DNA of 64,000 nucleotides. Source: Aselliscus stoliczkanus (taxonomy: Eukaryota; Chordata; Mammalia; Chiroptera; Hipposideridae). Made by a program: the position numbers and the translations under genes. Below are positions 50,963 to 63,006 of the stretch, one piece after another; position 1 is the stretch's first letter, and every line of letters starts with the position of its first letter. The notes beneath the pieces are model-generated. The model searched no databases, was not told the DNA's origin, and saw only the letters and a list, made by a program, of their open reading frames with translations. The stretch is taken from assembly GCA_033961575.1 (NCBI GenBank), contig CM066737.1, positions 52,676,771 to 52,740,770 of the forward strand, written 5' to 3'.

Positions 50963-52719
50963 CTGTGTAATTATGTAGTATTTCTGAGTTCTATTGAGTT
51001 GATTACTCTTTTCAATTGTTTTTCTAGGTAAGTGATTTTCTATCTAGGTTTTACAATAACCTGGAATATTGGTAATGAACAACGAGTATTAGAAACTTCT
51101 TGGCTCCCAATTTTTATTCATTTAAAAATATAAACTCCTAAAAAATATTTGATTCTTATATCACAAAGTACTTTTAGGAAGTAGGGGGGGAGTGGTATGA
51201 CAAAAATGAAACAATGGCAGTGTGTTGCAACTTCAAAAAGTTTGTGAATCACTAATCTATGCAGAATCAGAGAGTCTGCTAAGGATAAAGACAGGATGTG
51301 AACCTGATAAGGTACTATCCAATGACAGGTAATCATGAAGCATTTGCCAGAAAACACAATGGACTGTCACAAAAATGCATTGATGAAATGTCTGGGAGAG
51401 CAGACCAATTGCCATGTTAAGAAACAAATGCCGACATCCACATACACTGGTTTGATCCCTTCCATATCATTTAGTTACTGCCACATAGTCAAATAAGTAT
51501 GTTTACCTATTCGTCCTTGCTCTATTATTAAAATGTTTTTCTATGGCTTAATTTCACCCCACCCTCCCTTCAGGCTGAGACCCCTGAAAAAAGAACCTGA
51601 TGACAATAAACTATAAGACGGTATCATAAGGCTGTGTGAGTAGGTAGAAATAGAAAAGAGGAGTTTAAAAGCAAGTGATTAAGATAAAAATAATACAATA
51701 CATTTTTGCATTACAAAATGAAAGACCCATTTCTGCATCACCCTTCAGATAGAGCATTCAGTTAATTCTGCTGAGAGAGGATGTGATCTGCACTTGGCAG
51801 AATTCTATTATTTCAAATGTTATCTGAACATAATTCAATGCCCATTTATTTCAAAAGTTTATATTCCATCTAGTTTTCCTCTTTTAGGTCTGCAGAGCAT
51901 GGCTCTGGGCTCTTACTACCTCCCTGAGGAGCCACCGTCTCCCCTTCTTCAGAGAAGAGACCTCCGGGTTGTAGAATGAGGATTGAGCTGAGTTGCAAGA
52001 TTTGTTTAAAAAACAAACTAATGTAAAATAAACCTTCCTCAGGATATTAACATTAACGTCCCCTGAGTTCTTCCTTAAAACACTAGAAACTGTCTCCTTG
52101 CCTTGGGGGATGAGCAAATGAGTCCTGGCTGAGTCTGACGCTTCCTTAACTGTAAAATGTTGTTCAAATTGGACTAGAATCACCAGATGATCTCTTTAAG
52201 ATGCTTTCCAGCTCTGATGTCCTATTATTACAGAGCTCTTGCAAGCTGTTATCACGTAGGAAAGACACCTTGGATTATTGAAAACTTGCTCCTCAAAACA
52301 CAACTCTTATTTGTTAGTGTGACTAGAAAGGCTGACAAGTAATGGGCATCATCATGAGAGGAACTGGAAATAAAAAAAATGCATTACTTTTCCTTGGCTA
52401 AGCCACAGTGATGAAGAACAGTGGCTGGTTTTGCCTGTTGTACCTCAAGGAAGATATAATGGGTGTTCCAGAGGACCACTAAAGAGGAGGAGAGTTCCAT
52501 GAGAGTATAAACTAAGAACACTTTTTGGAAGTGAAAAAGAAGACAAAGAAATTCTAGTATACTATTAGTAGGAAAAAATCCCTTGAAGCTCCAAAAAGAT
52601 CATTTGGAAACATAAAAGGCAACCAATGCATAGAATTCTCACCCTACACTGATAAAGACTGAAAATAGAAACCCAGAACAAAGAAGCTAGGTGGTCAGTA
52701 AGCATAATTAACAATAAAA
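50963..52719. other. MID2: Unannotated intron 1 stretch
   Basis: No exon or named repeat recognised. Confidence 0.45.
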
Positions 52720-52990
52720 GTCATTGTACATTTGTGTACCACTTTATACTTTTCAAATGGTTCCAAAGCCATTATCTCATTTGATCCTCAAAATAAAGCC
52801 TTGTTGTAGTCCTGGCTCTAAAGTGACTTAGCTGAGTGATCCTAGGTAAGACATTTAAACTATTTGGGCCATAGCCTCCTCATCTGTTGAATGAAAAATA
52901 CTTGCCCTGCACATCTCACAGTCTCTTGTGAGGATCAGATGAGGATAAAATAAAATCACTAACTTGCTTTACAAATATAGATATTCTCAT
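52720..52990. repeat. MIR fragments in both orientations
   Basis: An antisense end ('gtgtaccactttatactttt ... tctcatttgatcctcaaaat') abuts a sense MIR ('ctggctctaaagtgacttag ... ctcctcatctgttgaatgaa'). Confidence 0.6.
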
Positions 52991-54890
52991 CATATATTCA
53001 CAGATGACAGATACAAAACTAGGTATTAAGGAAAACAGCCAATGTTTGGAAATTAATCCTCCCAAAATGGTTGACATAATAGAGGACAATCTCCCTACCC
53101 CACAAGTTTTCTGGAGGACCATGCATCTGATTGTGGTATTTATTATGCTCCTATGACTCCCTTGTTATACTGGAGTCCCCCCAAGGGAGCAACTGTCTCC
53201 TCTTCTCTTGTCTTCTCTTCTCTTCTCTTCAGCTTTTATCATGCACGGGGAGAGCTCAGGACTTGAGGTTGATTACAAACTGACAGAGAATGCCAGAGCC
53301 AGTTCCTGTCTAATACGTTATTAAAGCCTACTTAATATTTTATAGTATGTGGATTTAATGATATTTTCTTTAGAATAATTAGCTTCTAAATCCAACCATT
53401 GGGTATTTTATACAATATAGTCATCATAAACATTAAAATGAATATCACAATAGCAGAACTAAAAATATTAAATCTGCTACAACTGTAAAAGACATAACCT
53501 AAGAACCAAGAAATGGATTTGCCAAGGTAACACATAATCGTTAGAAATCCTAAGTACATTCATAACACCTTTATCTTAATGCAGATTACACTGGCAATTG
53601 CAAGGTTGAACAAATGGAGAACAAACTTAATTTACCTACTGCTACAAGTACAGCTTTCCATCTATTCCAGGACTATTTTTCCCACTCTGTTACCCAATGA
53701 AATATCTGTGAATGTTTAAATGTTCAGTGGCACACCTGGATGGGCAGGCATCTCTACTTCTTCAGAATAAAACTGGCAATATATGTATGTAGGGCATGCT
53801 GTTGAATGTTATGTTGAGAGGACCCCAAGTTCAAGTCAAAAACAAGGGACAGAGAACAGAAGCCTATTTGAAATCAAGCTTCTACTCCCCTGGGAACCAC
53901 ATGGATCCTAGCAACACTGAACAAAGGGCTATAGACAAAGCAATGGAGGATTCAGGACCATAAACCATTTTTTACCTCTGGCCTGTATATATGCAGACAC
54001 TTCACTGTCCTACATTAGCACTGTCTGCCATGCCCATGCATTATGCTCCCAACCCAGCAAAGTGTAAATACTGGGATTTTCTGTTTCAGGAGGGTTTTAG
54101 ATTATACAATGAATTTGTTATCAAATCATCTGGTCTCTGTAAAAGGAAGAGAGACTGGAGACGTTGGTCTGCTCATCAACCAGGGGAGTCTGACCTGCAG
54201 AAAAGAGACTGAAACAAAGCCCAAGGTCAGGCAGTCAGAGCTCTGCAGGGAGACAAGAACCCAAGTAGGACAAGCCTTACTAAGGATACTTTGCTAACCC
54301 ACTAAAGTTGAACCAACACCCTAGGGTGCACTCAGGTGAACCCCAAATGGAGAAGGGAGTGGTGGGATGTTGGCACATTACTCAAAATCCCAACACCACC
54401 CATACTTTAACCTCCAGTAGTCTTAGCAGCCTATGGGTTTTCTAACGGAAATGCAGAAGCTGGGAGATTGACTTTTGAAAAGACGATGTCTGCCTTTGGT
54501 CATGGAGAAGGGGAAGATGGAAAAAGAGAAATAGTATAAACAGCCACAGACCTCCAAGGCATATGGAAGACTCTTAACTGACTTTTACTTCATGAAAATG
54601 GAGAAACATATATTGATCCTTGGAAAAGAGGAGGAATACAAGGGGGACTAGCAGCCTACACAAGGGGAATAATTGGATTTCAATTTCTTGTCTCAACACG
54701 ACTTATCTGGTCTTTTCACTTGTGAGCATGATCCAACACACTGGTTGAGAAACACTTTTCTAGTCTTTTTTTTACCCTGCTCAGTGATGAGGATGATGAT
54801 TTTTGAGAGATCTGAAATACAGGACATTACTTTGTGTCTTCTTCAATTGTTTTAAAAATGTCTTATAGCTTTCAGTGTATAGGTCCTTCA
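52991..54890. other. MID2: Unannotated intron 1 stretch with a TCTTC run
   Basis: (TCTTC)n at about 53198-53230. Small frames at 53991-54297 lack any recognisable domain. Confidence 0.45.
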
Positions 54891-54894
54891 CCAA

Positions 54895-55110
54895 CAGTTT
54901 AGTGGTTGCCAGAGGGTAAGGGAGCAGGGAAGATGGTAGAAGAGTGAAAGGGTGTCAAATATACGGTGATGGAAGGAGACCCTGGGTGGTGAACACAAAA
55001 TGTGATATACACTCACAGATGATATATTATAGAAATGTACACTTGAAACCTATATAATTTTACTAACCATTGTCACCCCAATAAATTTCAATAAATAAAT
55101 AAGAAATACA
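54895..55110 (+). repeat. L1 3' UTR end
   Basis: 'ggttgccagagggtaaggga', 'gggtggtgaacacaaaatgt', 'aaacctatataattttacta' and 'tcaccccaataaatttcaat'. Same family as the antisense piece at 17812-18000. Confidence 0.7.
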
Positions 55111-55334
55111 GACATTAGTGCAACACCACCTCAGTACCAGAATTTCATTCATCAAAAGGTGAACAATTGTGAACTCTCCTGACCTGTCATATATCCGATA
55201 TCAACATGTTACATGTCATATTTTGATGATGTAACACTCTAAGTTAAGACATCCAGCTTAAGTAAGAAGGTGTTTAACAAACACATTGCCTCTTGTTAAT
55301 TCCCCTGTGCACAGAAGACAAAATCTTACTGCTG

Positions 55335-55433
55335 GGGCCAGCCAAGTGGCGCGGTGGTTAAGCACTGGATTGGGAAGCCAGAGGCCCCGGTTCGGGTCCC
55401 ACATATGAGGGCCAGTGACACTGCCCTCAAAAG
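55335..55433 (+). repeat. tRNA-derived SINE, short form
   Basis: 'gggccagccaagtggcgcgg ... gccagtgacactgccctc'. Flanks AAAATCTTACTGCT / AAAATACTTACTCCT are a diverged duplication. Confidence 0.88.
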
Positions 55434-55440
55434 AAAATAC

Positions 55441-57780
55441 TTACTCCTGAATGGAAATGCAGCATCCCCTGGCCTCCACTAGCACCCAAATCCCATGGTC
55501 TAACACCTATGGAGTTACCAAAATCCATAAAGATTGAGTGACAGACATATATGAAGCCAAGCAGGTATCTCTGAGAACAGCCATTCCATACAGTATCTGT
55601 GACTCAGCCCTGTCTTTATCTCCTTTTTAGGGCTTTGTGTCCCTGTTGGGAAAGAGAAAACCTGAGTGCTAAGGGGTGTGTGAAAAGAAGACATTCTCAC
55701 CTCTTCACCAAGCCAGTGAGGTTTGCTGAGTGGTAAAGGCATACTCCTTCTGTAGTTCCCTTCTCAACTGTCATGGTGTCAGCAGATTTTATGGGCGGAG
55801 GGATGAGGGAATAGACAGGCTCACTACCCAGAGCAATTTCTGAATGCAATTATGAGACTCCACTGGCACTGCTTTAGGATCTGCAAGTTGGAGCAAGTTG
55901 CCCTGCACTTAAAGAGGAGGGATTAACTAAACCAACTTCATTCTAAATCAATTTGCACTGTTCGGATGATACATTCAAGAAGCAACCAAGTGACTCTGAT
56001 TTGTGGCAGGACTTCTGGGGGTGGCCATGCAAGGTACAACATGCTAGATGAGAAGTCTAGTAGTCATGAAAGTAAGGAAGAGAAACAATCACTCCTTCAT
56101 ATCCCTAGCCTCTACCCCTGCTCTGCACAGCCCCTCCCTGTCCTAATCCTGGAATTGCAAGTCAGGATGTAGGCCTCAAACAAGCAGGGGGCCAAAAAAT
56201 GAGGCCAGAGCTAGGCCATCAGCCCAGTCAGCAGAGGACTCCGCACATTATAGGCACTTAATAAATATTGTTGACTCACTGCTGCTAGATACTAATCATG
56301 CTTATATAGTCATGCCTAAAATTATTTATGCCATTTTTCAGTAGAAATTAGCTAACTGCCCCCATAAAGGCTACAAATGGGTGATGTTATGTTTTCAAAT
56401 GCATCTGACTCAGATTGTTAGATTGGAGTACATTAGGTATGATTTAAGCCTCGACTTAAAATAATCACCCTTACTCTGTATGACTAGTTTTATGTATGTT
56501 TCATTCAGTTGTATGTGCATTAGGTAAAATAAAACAGACTAAGGACCTAAGAAAAGTGATAGATTTGGCTACAGGGGGGCTAATAATGGCAAGTTAATAT
56601 TTCCAGTAAACTAGGGTTCCTACTTACACCTACTCAATCTATCGTCCTAGTAAAAAGGTAAATTAAGCACTTTCTTTGAAAACTGTAGTGCTGAGGGTTT
56701 ATAGAACCCTTTCATCTTCAAAGGACCAAGCAAAGACTCACAAAACCTGGTATACAATATTATGCCTTTTACAAAAGTGCATCAGCTGTTAACGAAAGGT
56801 CATAAGAATGTCCTAAGGTCAATGGAACATCAGATTTGGGACAAACTCTCTGATCTTCTTGGCTCCTAGACCTATATTTCAATCACATAAATCAAGCTGT
56901 GGGGAACAATCAGGAAAAATCTAATTCACATTATATATGTGTATTAATTGATTGGGCAGGAATATATAAAATATCAAAGACAGTTTCCCCCTCAGGCAGT
57001 GATGAATGAAGAGGGGTGAAAGCTGAGATATAAGGTTTTGGGGTAGAGCAAGAAGTAGGGGAGGGACTCTCTCTTCAGCCTTTCTCTTCTATTGGAACAT
57101 GGCCAGAGAACTGATACTGAGCAGGAACAGAATGGGGTAAAAGGCAGCCCTTATGGCCCAACTTGAGAATCAGAGGAATCAACCCCCACACAGTACTTGT
57201 CTATTTACATAGTCTCCAATATATTCTTTTATAAGGGGTCCTCCCCAGAGACACACAACCATCACTACCCACCCACCCCACACTGAGTAATCCTAAAAAA
57301 GGCAAACTCGTTGAGAAGCAAGAAGCTGCATTGCTGGGCAGCTGGGAATACACAGGCTGATAGGGGAAAGGGTCCGTGGGATGGGTGGGTTCTGGGGATG
57401 GGGGTCTGGGTGGGCAAGTAAGCCTGTGATTTTGTAGGAACATGAGTGAGTGTGAAGGCGGTAGGAGAGTGTAGAAGAAAGTGAAGAAACCCCGACCCCA
57501 GGATCCCAGTTTCCTGCTCTGAGCAATGTCTCCCAGAAATACTGTGCTGCGCATGAAGTGCTAAGTAACCTAAACCTTATCATCACCAAATATGTTTCTG
57601 TAAACCTACTCCACTGCTACTTAGTTAATTCTTACGAGCCAGGAATGGAAAAACCCCACCTCTCCGGATTCAGTCGCAGTCTATCCAGTGGACATATGTA
57701 AGTTTCCCCTCTTCCTACTGAGCTGGTTTCAGAACTAGGCCAGAAATAAGGAAGCACCCAGACTCCAGGGTCGTTCCCCT
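55441..57780. other. MID2: Unannotated intron 1 stretch adjoining the CpG island
   Basis: One L2-like end near 56245-56280 ('ggcacttaataaatattgtt'). Otherwise nothing named. Confidence 0.45.
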
Positions 57781-58277
57781 GACAGAAAAGGGATTAAGTT
57801 TCGCTGGGCCTCCCCGCCGGCAGGGTGCCCGCAGCATCTCGGGCTGCGACAGCAGCTACCGCCGGGCTGACAGCCGGCCAAGGGGCGCCGCCCGGGCCGA
57901 GGAGGCAGCCGGCCGCGGGAGCGTGGGAAGGCGCTCGTGGGAAGGAGCCGCTCGACTGGCCACGCTGGGCCCGGCCCGGATGTGAGGGAGGCCTCGGGCC
58001 GCCCCCGCCCGCAACCCGGAGTGCAAACTCCGTCCCAGGAGGGCAGCAGCAACGGGAACCCGGGCCACAACGGCGCAACGGGGAGTGAGGGCCGGGACGC
58101 CCCACACACGCACACTGCCGCCTCGAGCCTGTGGGGGCCCGTCACCCTGCCCCGCCGAGCCCCGAAGCCCTCGGCCCGCGCTGGCCCCGGCCGCACCTGA
58201 GAGGCGGCTGGAGCAGGGGCTGAGCCCTGCGCGGGCGGGGCGCTGGGCCCCTGGGGGCCGCGGCGAGGGGGCGCGTT

Positions 58278-58307
58278 TTACCCAGAGCGTTCCCGGATGC
58301 CGGCCAT
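58278..58307 (-). other. Possible upstream ORF, 9 codons
   Basis: ATG at 58307, stop TAA at 58280-58278, peptide MAGIRERSG. Context has G at -3 and +4, favourable for initiation. It would lie in the MID2 5' leader if exon 1 is as proposed. Confidence 0.4.
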
Positions 58308-58537
58308 CTCCTGAGCGCGTCCCAGAGAGCAGGGCGCTCGCCTCCCTCCGCCGAGAGCTGGCTCCGGCTCCGAAGCTGGCGCGAGCTCCCCGCGCTGCCG
58401 CTGCCGCCGCTCTAGGCCGCCGCCCACCTTCGCCTTCGCCGCTGCCGCCGCGCAGCACCCTGGATCCGCCCGCCCGCGCGCCCCGCAACGGACAGCACGG
58501 CGGTCGCGACGCTCCAAACTTAAGAGTTTTCGCCCCC

Positions 58538-58558
58538 TCAGTCCAGGGGCAGCACCAT
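58538..58558 (-). other. Possible upstream ORF, 6 codons
   Basis: ATG at 58558, stop TGA at 58540-58538, peptide MVLPLD. G at -3 and +4. It lies in the leader only if transcription starts above 58560. Confidence 0.35.
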
Positions 58559-58947
58559 GACACCACGGCAGCTCCACACTGTCATTTCCGCCGCCGCAAA
58601 GAAAAAAAAAAAAGCAATCCCTTCGAAATTGGGGGGGGGGGTGCGGCAACACGGCTGAGGCTGACGCCCTGAGGGAGTACGGGCAAGGGCCGGGCAGCAG
58701 GGGCTCTCGGCCACCTTCCTGCCCTCACCTTCACCTCCCCCCGCCGCTCCCAGCTACCCCAGCCCCTCCTCTGGAGGCGCGTTTACATGTTTTCTCCCCG
58801 GGCCGGAGCGACAGGAGAAACCTGAGCAAGCAAAGGCAGCGGGTGGGTGGGGTTCGGGTTACTACTGTACCTACCAGCTGATTCCAGCAGCCTTTTCTCC
58901 AGCGCCCTGTCATCTTGAAGGAAGACACACCGAGAGGGGCTGAGCGG

Positions 58948-58950
<3 letters not shown>

Positions 58951-59021
<71 letters not shown>

Positions 59022-59050
59022 CAGAGAGAGAGACAGAGACAGAGAGAGAC
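58951..59050. repeat. (TG)n(AG)n compound microsatellite beside the CpG island
   Basis: About 38 bp of TG then AG with occasional AC. About 250 bp upstream of the island, on the promoter side. Open frames of repeated residues are artefacts. Confidence 0.97.
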
Positions 59051-59879
59051 CGCGCGCAGAATGTGTGTGAAATACAGAAGGCAACTCTTCACCCACCCGC
59101 CAAGCACACAAACCCCCAGGTTGGAACACGGAAAAGACCCTTGCAACCGGCAATGAGAGACTGCCCAGGGCCACCGCACAGGTCCTTGGATGAAGCTGCT
59201 TTATGCAAAGTTAACTGCAGAGTAATACAAAAATAGTGGAGGAGACAGAAAAAGGCAGACAATTGAAGGAAACCCAACCCCTCTTTTTACAAAAGGAGAA
59301 TGGCTGTGTTTTATTGGCCTTGGGCAGAAGTTGTGGGGATGGAATAAAGCCACCAAAATTTTTTTAAAAAAGGTTTCATTTGCACATTCAAATCCTTGAT
59401 GGACAAAACAAGAGTTTCCTTTCTAAGAGGACAATGGGACAGATGCCAGCCATCCAGGTATTCAATGTCCCTAATAAGGTAATTGGTTCATCTGGAACCC
59501 AGAAGCTTCATTGTTCTAGAGTCAGCCTGTCAGCTGAACTGTCATTGGCCCAGAGACCACTGACCCACTCACAAAGGAGGACACCAGAGGAAAGGAAGAG
59601 TAGGAACCAAGTAGATTCTGTTCCTAACATGGGGTAAAAACGGAGATGAAGGGGGAAGAAGCTAGAAAATGGGAGGAAACACCCCCCTCTCACATAAGCC
59701 TCCAATTACTGTGCATGGGAACAAGTCCAGAAAAATTAAGGTAGTTCTGGGTGTATCCCATAAGGGAACCAATAGTAATTAGGCAACGCCCCTTTTAAAC
59801 AATGTGCTAGAAAGTACTAAGATGGAAATGAAGGCAAAAGTCACAACCAGGCTATCCTGATGAAAGTCTGGCTCTAGGA
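59051..59879. other. Unannotated upstream stretch
   Basis: Nothing recognised. Confidence 0.45.
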
Positions 59880-61110
59880 GAAGTAAAAGTTAATGAGTCA
59901 CACCAAAAGAACAGGCAAGAAAAGCAAAAGTAGACAGGTGGCAACTACATCAAACTTAAAAACTTCTGCAGAGCAAAATAATCAACAGAGTGAAAAGGCA
60001 AGAATGAAAACATTGGCAAACCATACATCTGATAAGGAGTTAGTATCCAGAATATATAAAGAACTCCTACAATCCAATAACAAAACAATAAATAGCTCAA
60101 TTAAAAAAAATGGACAAATGACTTGAATAGACATTTCTCCAAAGAAGATATACAAATGGCCAAGAAGCATACTAAAAGATGCTCAACATCATTAATCACC
60201 AGGGAAATGCAAATCAAAACCACAATGAGATATCAGCTCACACCTGTCAGAATGGCCATTATTTGAAAAAAATAACAATAATAAGTGTTGTCAAGGATAT
60301 GGAAAAATTAGAACCCTTGTATACTGTTGGTGAGAAAGGTGCAGCCAACATGCAAAAACTTCGGGAGTACAGAGGCTCCTCAAAAAATTAAAAATAGAGG
60401 GCCGGCCGAGTAGCGCGGTGGTTAAGCGCTGGCTTGGGAAGCCAGTGGCCCCGGTTCGGTCCCACATGTGAGGGCCAGTGACACTGCCCTCAAAAAAAAA
60501 AAAGTTAAAAATAGAACTATCATATGATTCGGCAATCTCAATTCTAGAAATATATTCAAAGAATTGAAAAGAGAATCTCAAAGAGATATTTGCACCCTCA
60601 TGTTCACTGCAACATTATTCACAATAGCCAAGAGGTGGAAACAACCTAAATGTCCATCGGCAGATGAATGAATAAAGAAAATGTCATATATGTGTACAGC
60701 AGAATGTAGCATATACATCCAGTCATAAAAAAGGAGATCCTGCCATATGCTATGACATGGATGAATTTTGAGAGTAATATGCTAAGTGAAATAAGCCAAT
60801 CACAGAAGGACAAATACTGCATGATCCCACTTATAGGAGGTATATAAAGTAGTCAAACTCATGGAAACAGAAAGTAGAATGGTGGTTGCCAGGGGTTGAG
60901 GGGAGAGGTGGGAGTTGTTTTTCTGTGGGTATAGAGTTTCAGTCATGCAGGATTGGGTGGCAGGGATTTCTGGGGAATCTGTTGCACAACAATGTGCATG
61001 TGGTTGACAATATTGTACTGTCCACTTTGAAATTGTTGGGAGGGTGAGTTTTACGTTATGTGGGGGTTTTCTGCAACAGTAAAAAATTAAATAATTTTGA
61101 AAAAGTTAAT
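59880..61110 (+). repeat. 5'-truncated L1 (ORF2 3' part and 3' UTR)
   Basis: 'aaacttctgcagagcaaaat', 'gacatttctccaaagaagat', 'gaaatgcaaatcaaaaccac', 'ctaaatgtccatcggcagat', ending in 'gtttctgcaacagtaaaaaa'-like text. Stop codons and short gaps. SINE inserted at 60399-60504. Confidence 0.85.
60399..60504 (+). repeat. tRNA-derived SINE, short form, inside L1
   Basis: GGCCGGCCGAGTAGCGCGGT head, poly-A tail. Perfect duplication TTAAAAATAGA at 60388-60398 and 60505-60515. Confidence 0.93.
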
Positions 61111-61164
61111 GGGTCAGAAGTAAACTGATTCTAGTATAACAGATGAGTAGATAAATAAGAATTA

Positions 61165-61235
61165 TATGTATGCATTTTATATATATATATATATATACAC
61201 ACTTTACATATATGCATTATATATACAGATATATC
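61165..61235. repeat. AT-rich microsatellite
   Basis: (TA)n with CACTT and CAGAT interruptions. Confidence 0.85.
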
Positions 61236-61439
61236 AGATATTGTCAAATGAAAAAAAAGCAAGCTGTGTATGGTTTGCTAATATTTTGTGACAAAATGGG
61301 GAGAGTATATGTCCACATATGCTTCTATATAGGTAGACTCTTCAGTAAAATACCTAAAAAACTGATTACACTGGTTGTCTGTGGAACAAACATTGTATAT
61401 ACCTTTTCCTATTGTTAGAATTTTTTATAATGCCCATGT

Positions 61440-62140
61440 ATAACCTTTTCAAAAACAATTTTTATAAGGAGGAAGAGCATAGAGACTGAAAGAATAGAAG
61501 CTACCAGGGATTGAAGGAAGGGGACAAAGGGGAGCTATTGTTTAATGGGTATAGAGTTTCTGTTTGGAATGATAAAAATGTTATGGAAATAGATGGTAGG
61601 GATGGCTACACAACATTGTGAATGTACTTAATACCACTGAATTGCACACTCAAAAATGGTTAAAATGGTAAACTTTATAAACTTTATGTTACAGTACCCT
61701 CCCCCTTTATTCAAGGTTTAGCTTGCCATGGTTTCAGCTACCCATGGTCAACTGTGATCTGAAAAATATTAAATGGAAAACTTCACCTCATGTCATCTAA
61801 TTATGTAGGCATTGTATCATCTCACATCATCACAAAAAGAAGGGCGAGCACCGTACAAGATATTTTGAGAGAGATAGACCATATTCACATAACTTTTATT
61901 ACTGTATTGTTATGATTGTTCTATTGTATTAGTAATTATTGTTGTTAAACTATTACTCTGCTTACTCTGTAAATTAAACTTTACCGTAGGTATGTGTGTA
62001 TAGAAAAAAACAGTGTTATAGGGTTCAGTACAATCCATACCTCGAGGCAACCACTGGGGGTCTTGGAACATATCCCCTGTGGATAAAGGGGGACTACTGT
62101 ATGTATATTTTCCCACAATAAAACAAATTAAAAAATAAAA
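61440..62140 (+). repeat. L1 3' end split by a MER2-like element
   Basis: 'gctaccagggattgaaggaa', 'ttaataccactgaattgcac' and 'aaaatggtaaactttataaa' continue after the transposon as 'tgtatattttcccacaataa' and poly-A. Confidence 0.75.
61692..62099. mobile_element. MER2-like (Tigger-family) DNA transposon
   Basis: 408 bp. Left end CAGTACCCTCCCCCTTTATT, right end 'ggataaagggggactactg', inverted. TA at 61690-61691 and 62100-62101. Internal text 'ggttcagtacaatccatacc' and 'cactgggggtcttggaacat' matches MER2 as remembered. Confidence 0.9.
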
Positions 62141-62142
62141 GA

Positions 62143-62612
62143 GGTTCCAGCTGAGTGGTACGTTGGTTAAGAGCTGGCTTGGGACGCCAGCTCTGAGCAG
62201 CAGGGCCCTGGTTTGGATCCCACATGAGGGCCAGTGACAGTGCCTCTACAGCTAAGATGGTGAACAACAGCTCCACCTGGAGCTGGGCTGCCATGAGTTG
62301 CCAACTAGAGCATAGGCTGCGGCCCCTGCTGCAGTGGGCTGCCATAAGCTACTGCGAGTGGCCAGCAGCCTGCGTGAGCTGCCAAGGGCCTCCATGAGCT
62401 GCAAAGAGCCACCGTGAGTGGCTGTCCAGAGGCCTGCGACCTATCTGCCTCACCCGGGGAAGAGCGCAATGATAATACCAACATGGGCCAGTGAAGCAAT
62501 GTCCTTCACAACTAAATTGAAGAACAAAAAGACAGCAACTTGTCTGTTCCCCTTCCCCAATTCCCCAATGCTGTTTCCCACCCCCAATTCCCCAATAAAA
62601 TCTTTAAAAAAA
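62143..62612 (+). repeat. tRNA-derived SINE, long form, in the L1 tail
   Basis: Starts 'ggttccagctgagtggtacg', body 'ctccacctggagctgggctg', tail 'ttccccaataaaatctttaa'. It uses the poly-A of the L1 above as target. Confidence 0.85.
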
Positions 62613-62863
62613 TAAAATAGAAATAAATAAAAGAAAGAGGAATTATACAGAACAGGAAGAGATTATTGTGCTTGTGTAAGGCATTAGATATATGTATATT
62701 CCCATAAATACATAGAAAAAAATCCTGGGGCACAACGCAGCTAGTGTGAGCCTGGAACTGTGGTGGGTGTTGAGGGAGATCTCTCAGGTTTGATTCTATA
62801 TATTTTATAACTGAATATTATATAATGAACATTTCTTTTGTAGTTTAAGAAGGGTACAACAAG

Positions 62864-63006
62864 TGCCGGCCGAGTGGCTCAGTTGGTTAAGAGCTTGCTC
62901 AAGAGTGTGAGCTGAGCTCTGAGCAATGGCGGTTCAATGCCAGCCCGAGCTGCGAGCTGAGTTGCCGTTGAGCTGCCAACAGGTGGCAGGATGGCTCAGC
63001 TTAAAA
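62864..63006 (+). repeat. tRNA-derived SINE, intermediate form
   Basis: 'tgccggccgagtggctcagt', 'gctcaagagtgtgagctgag' and 'aacaggtggcaggatggctc'. Same architecture as 36500-36637 and 38269-38420. Confidence 0.85.

Larger units (their letters stand above)
58197..58600 (-). other. MID2: Candidate MID2 exon 1 (5' UTR or N-terminal extension)
   Basis: The minus strand reads CGCCTCTCAG|GTGCGG at 58197/58196, a good donor. Splicing to 45206 joins an uninterrupted frame (58566-58197) in phase with MID2: ...[14 protein letters not shown]...METLE. No AUG exists in that frame; GTG codons occur at 58566 and 58563. Two short AUG-initiated upstream frames lie in other frames. The start of the exon is unknown. 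Another donor-like site at about 58867 (CTGGTAG|GTACAG) could serve a different first exon. Confidence 0.5.
57785..58700 (-). promoter_or_regulatory. MID2: CpG island, likely MID2 promoter and first exon
   Basis: The only CpG-dense stretch in the window, about 0.9 kb with very high G+C, set against AT-rich flanks. It includes a GC-box (gcgggcggggcg) at about 58231-58242 and no clear TATA box. It lies upstream of the MID2 coding exons in the right orientation. Broad, TATA-less CpG promoters are typical of widely expressed genes. Long open frames on both strands here reflect base composition and are not evidence for genes. Confidence 0.85.

Noticed and set aside
58278..58307. Alternative MID2 exon 1 donor CTCTGG|GTAAAA at about 58284
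   Set aside because: Joining it to 45206 puts a TGA at the junction after MAGIRERS. The CTCTCAG|GTGCGG donor fits better, although a noncoding exon could still use it.
57735..58672. Several long open frames on both strands in the CpG island
   Set aside because: High G+C makes stops rare in all frames. The products are low-complexity A/G/P/R-rich and unrelated to known domains. Only the frame in phase with MID2 was kept, and only as a candidate.
61730..61740. ATGG|GTAGCT inside the MER2-like element as the start exon of an MGESPASVV isoform
   Set aside because: The match is only the required four bases, the donor context is weak and the sequence lies in a transposon. It is most likely coincidence.
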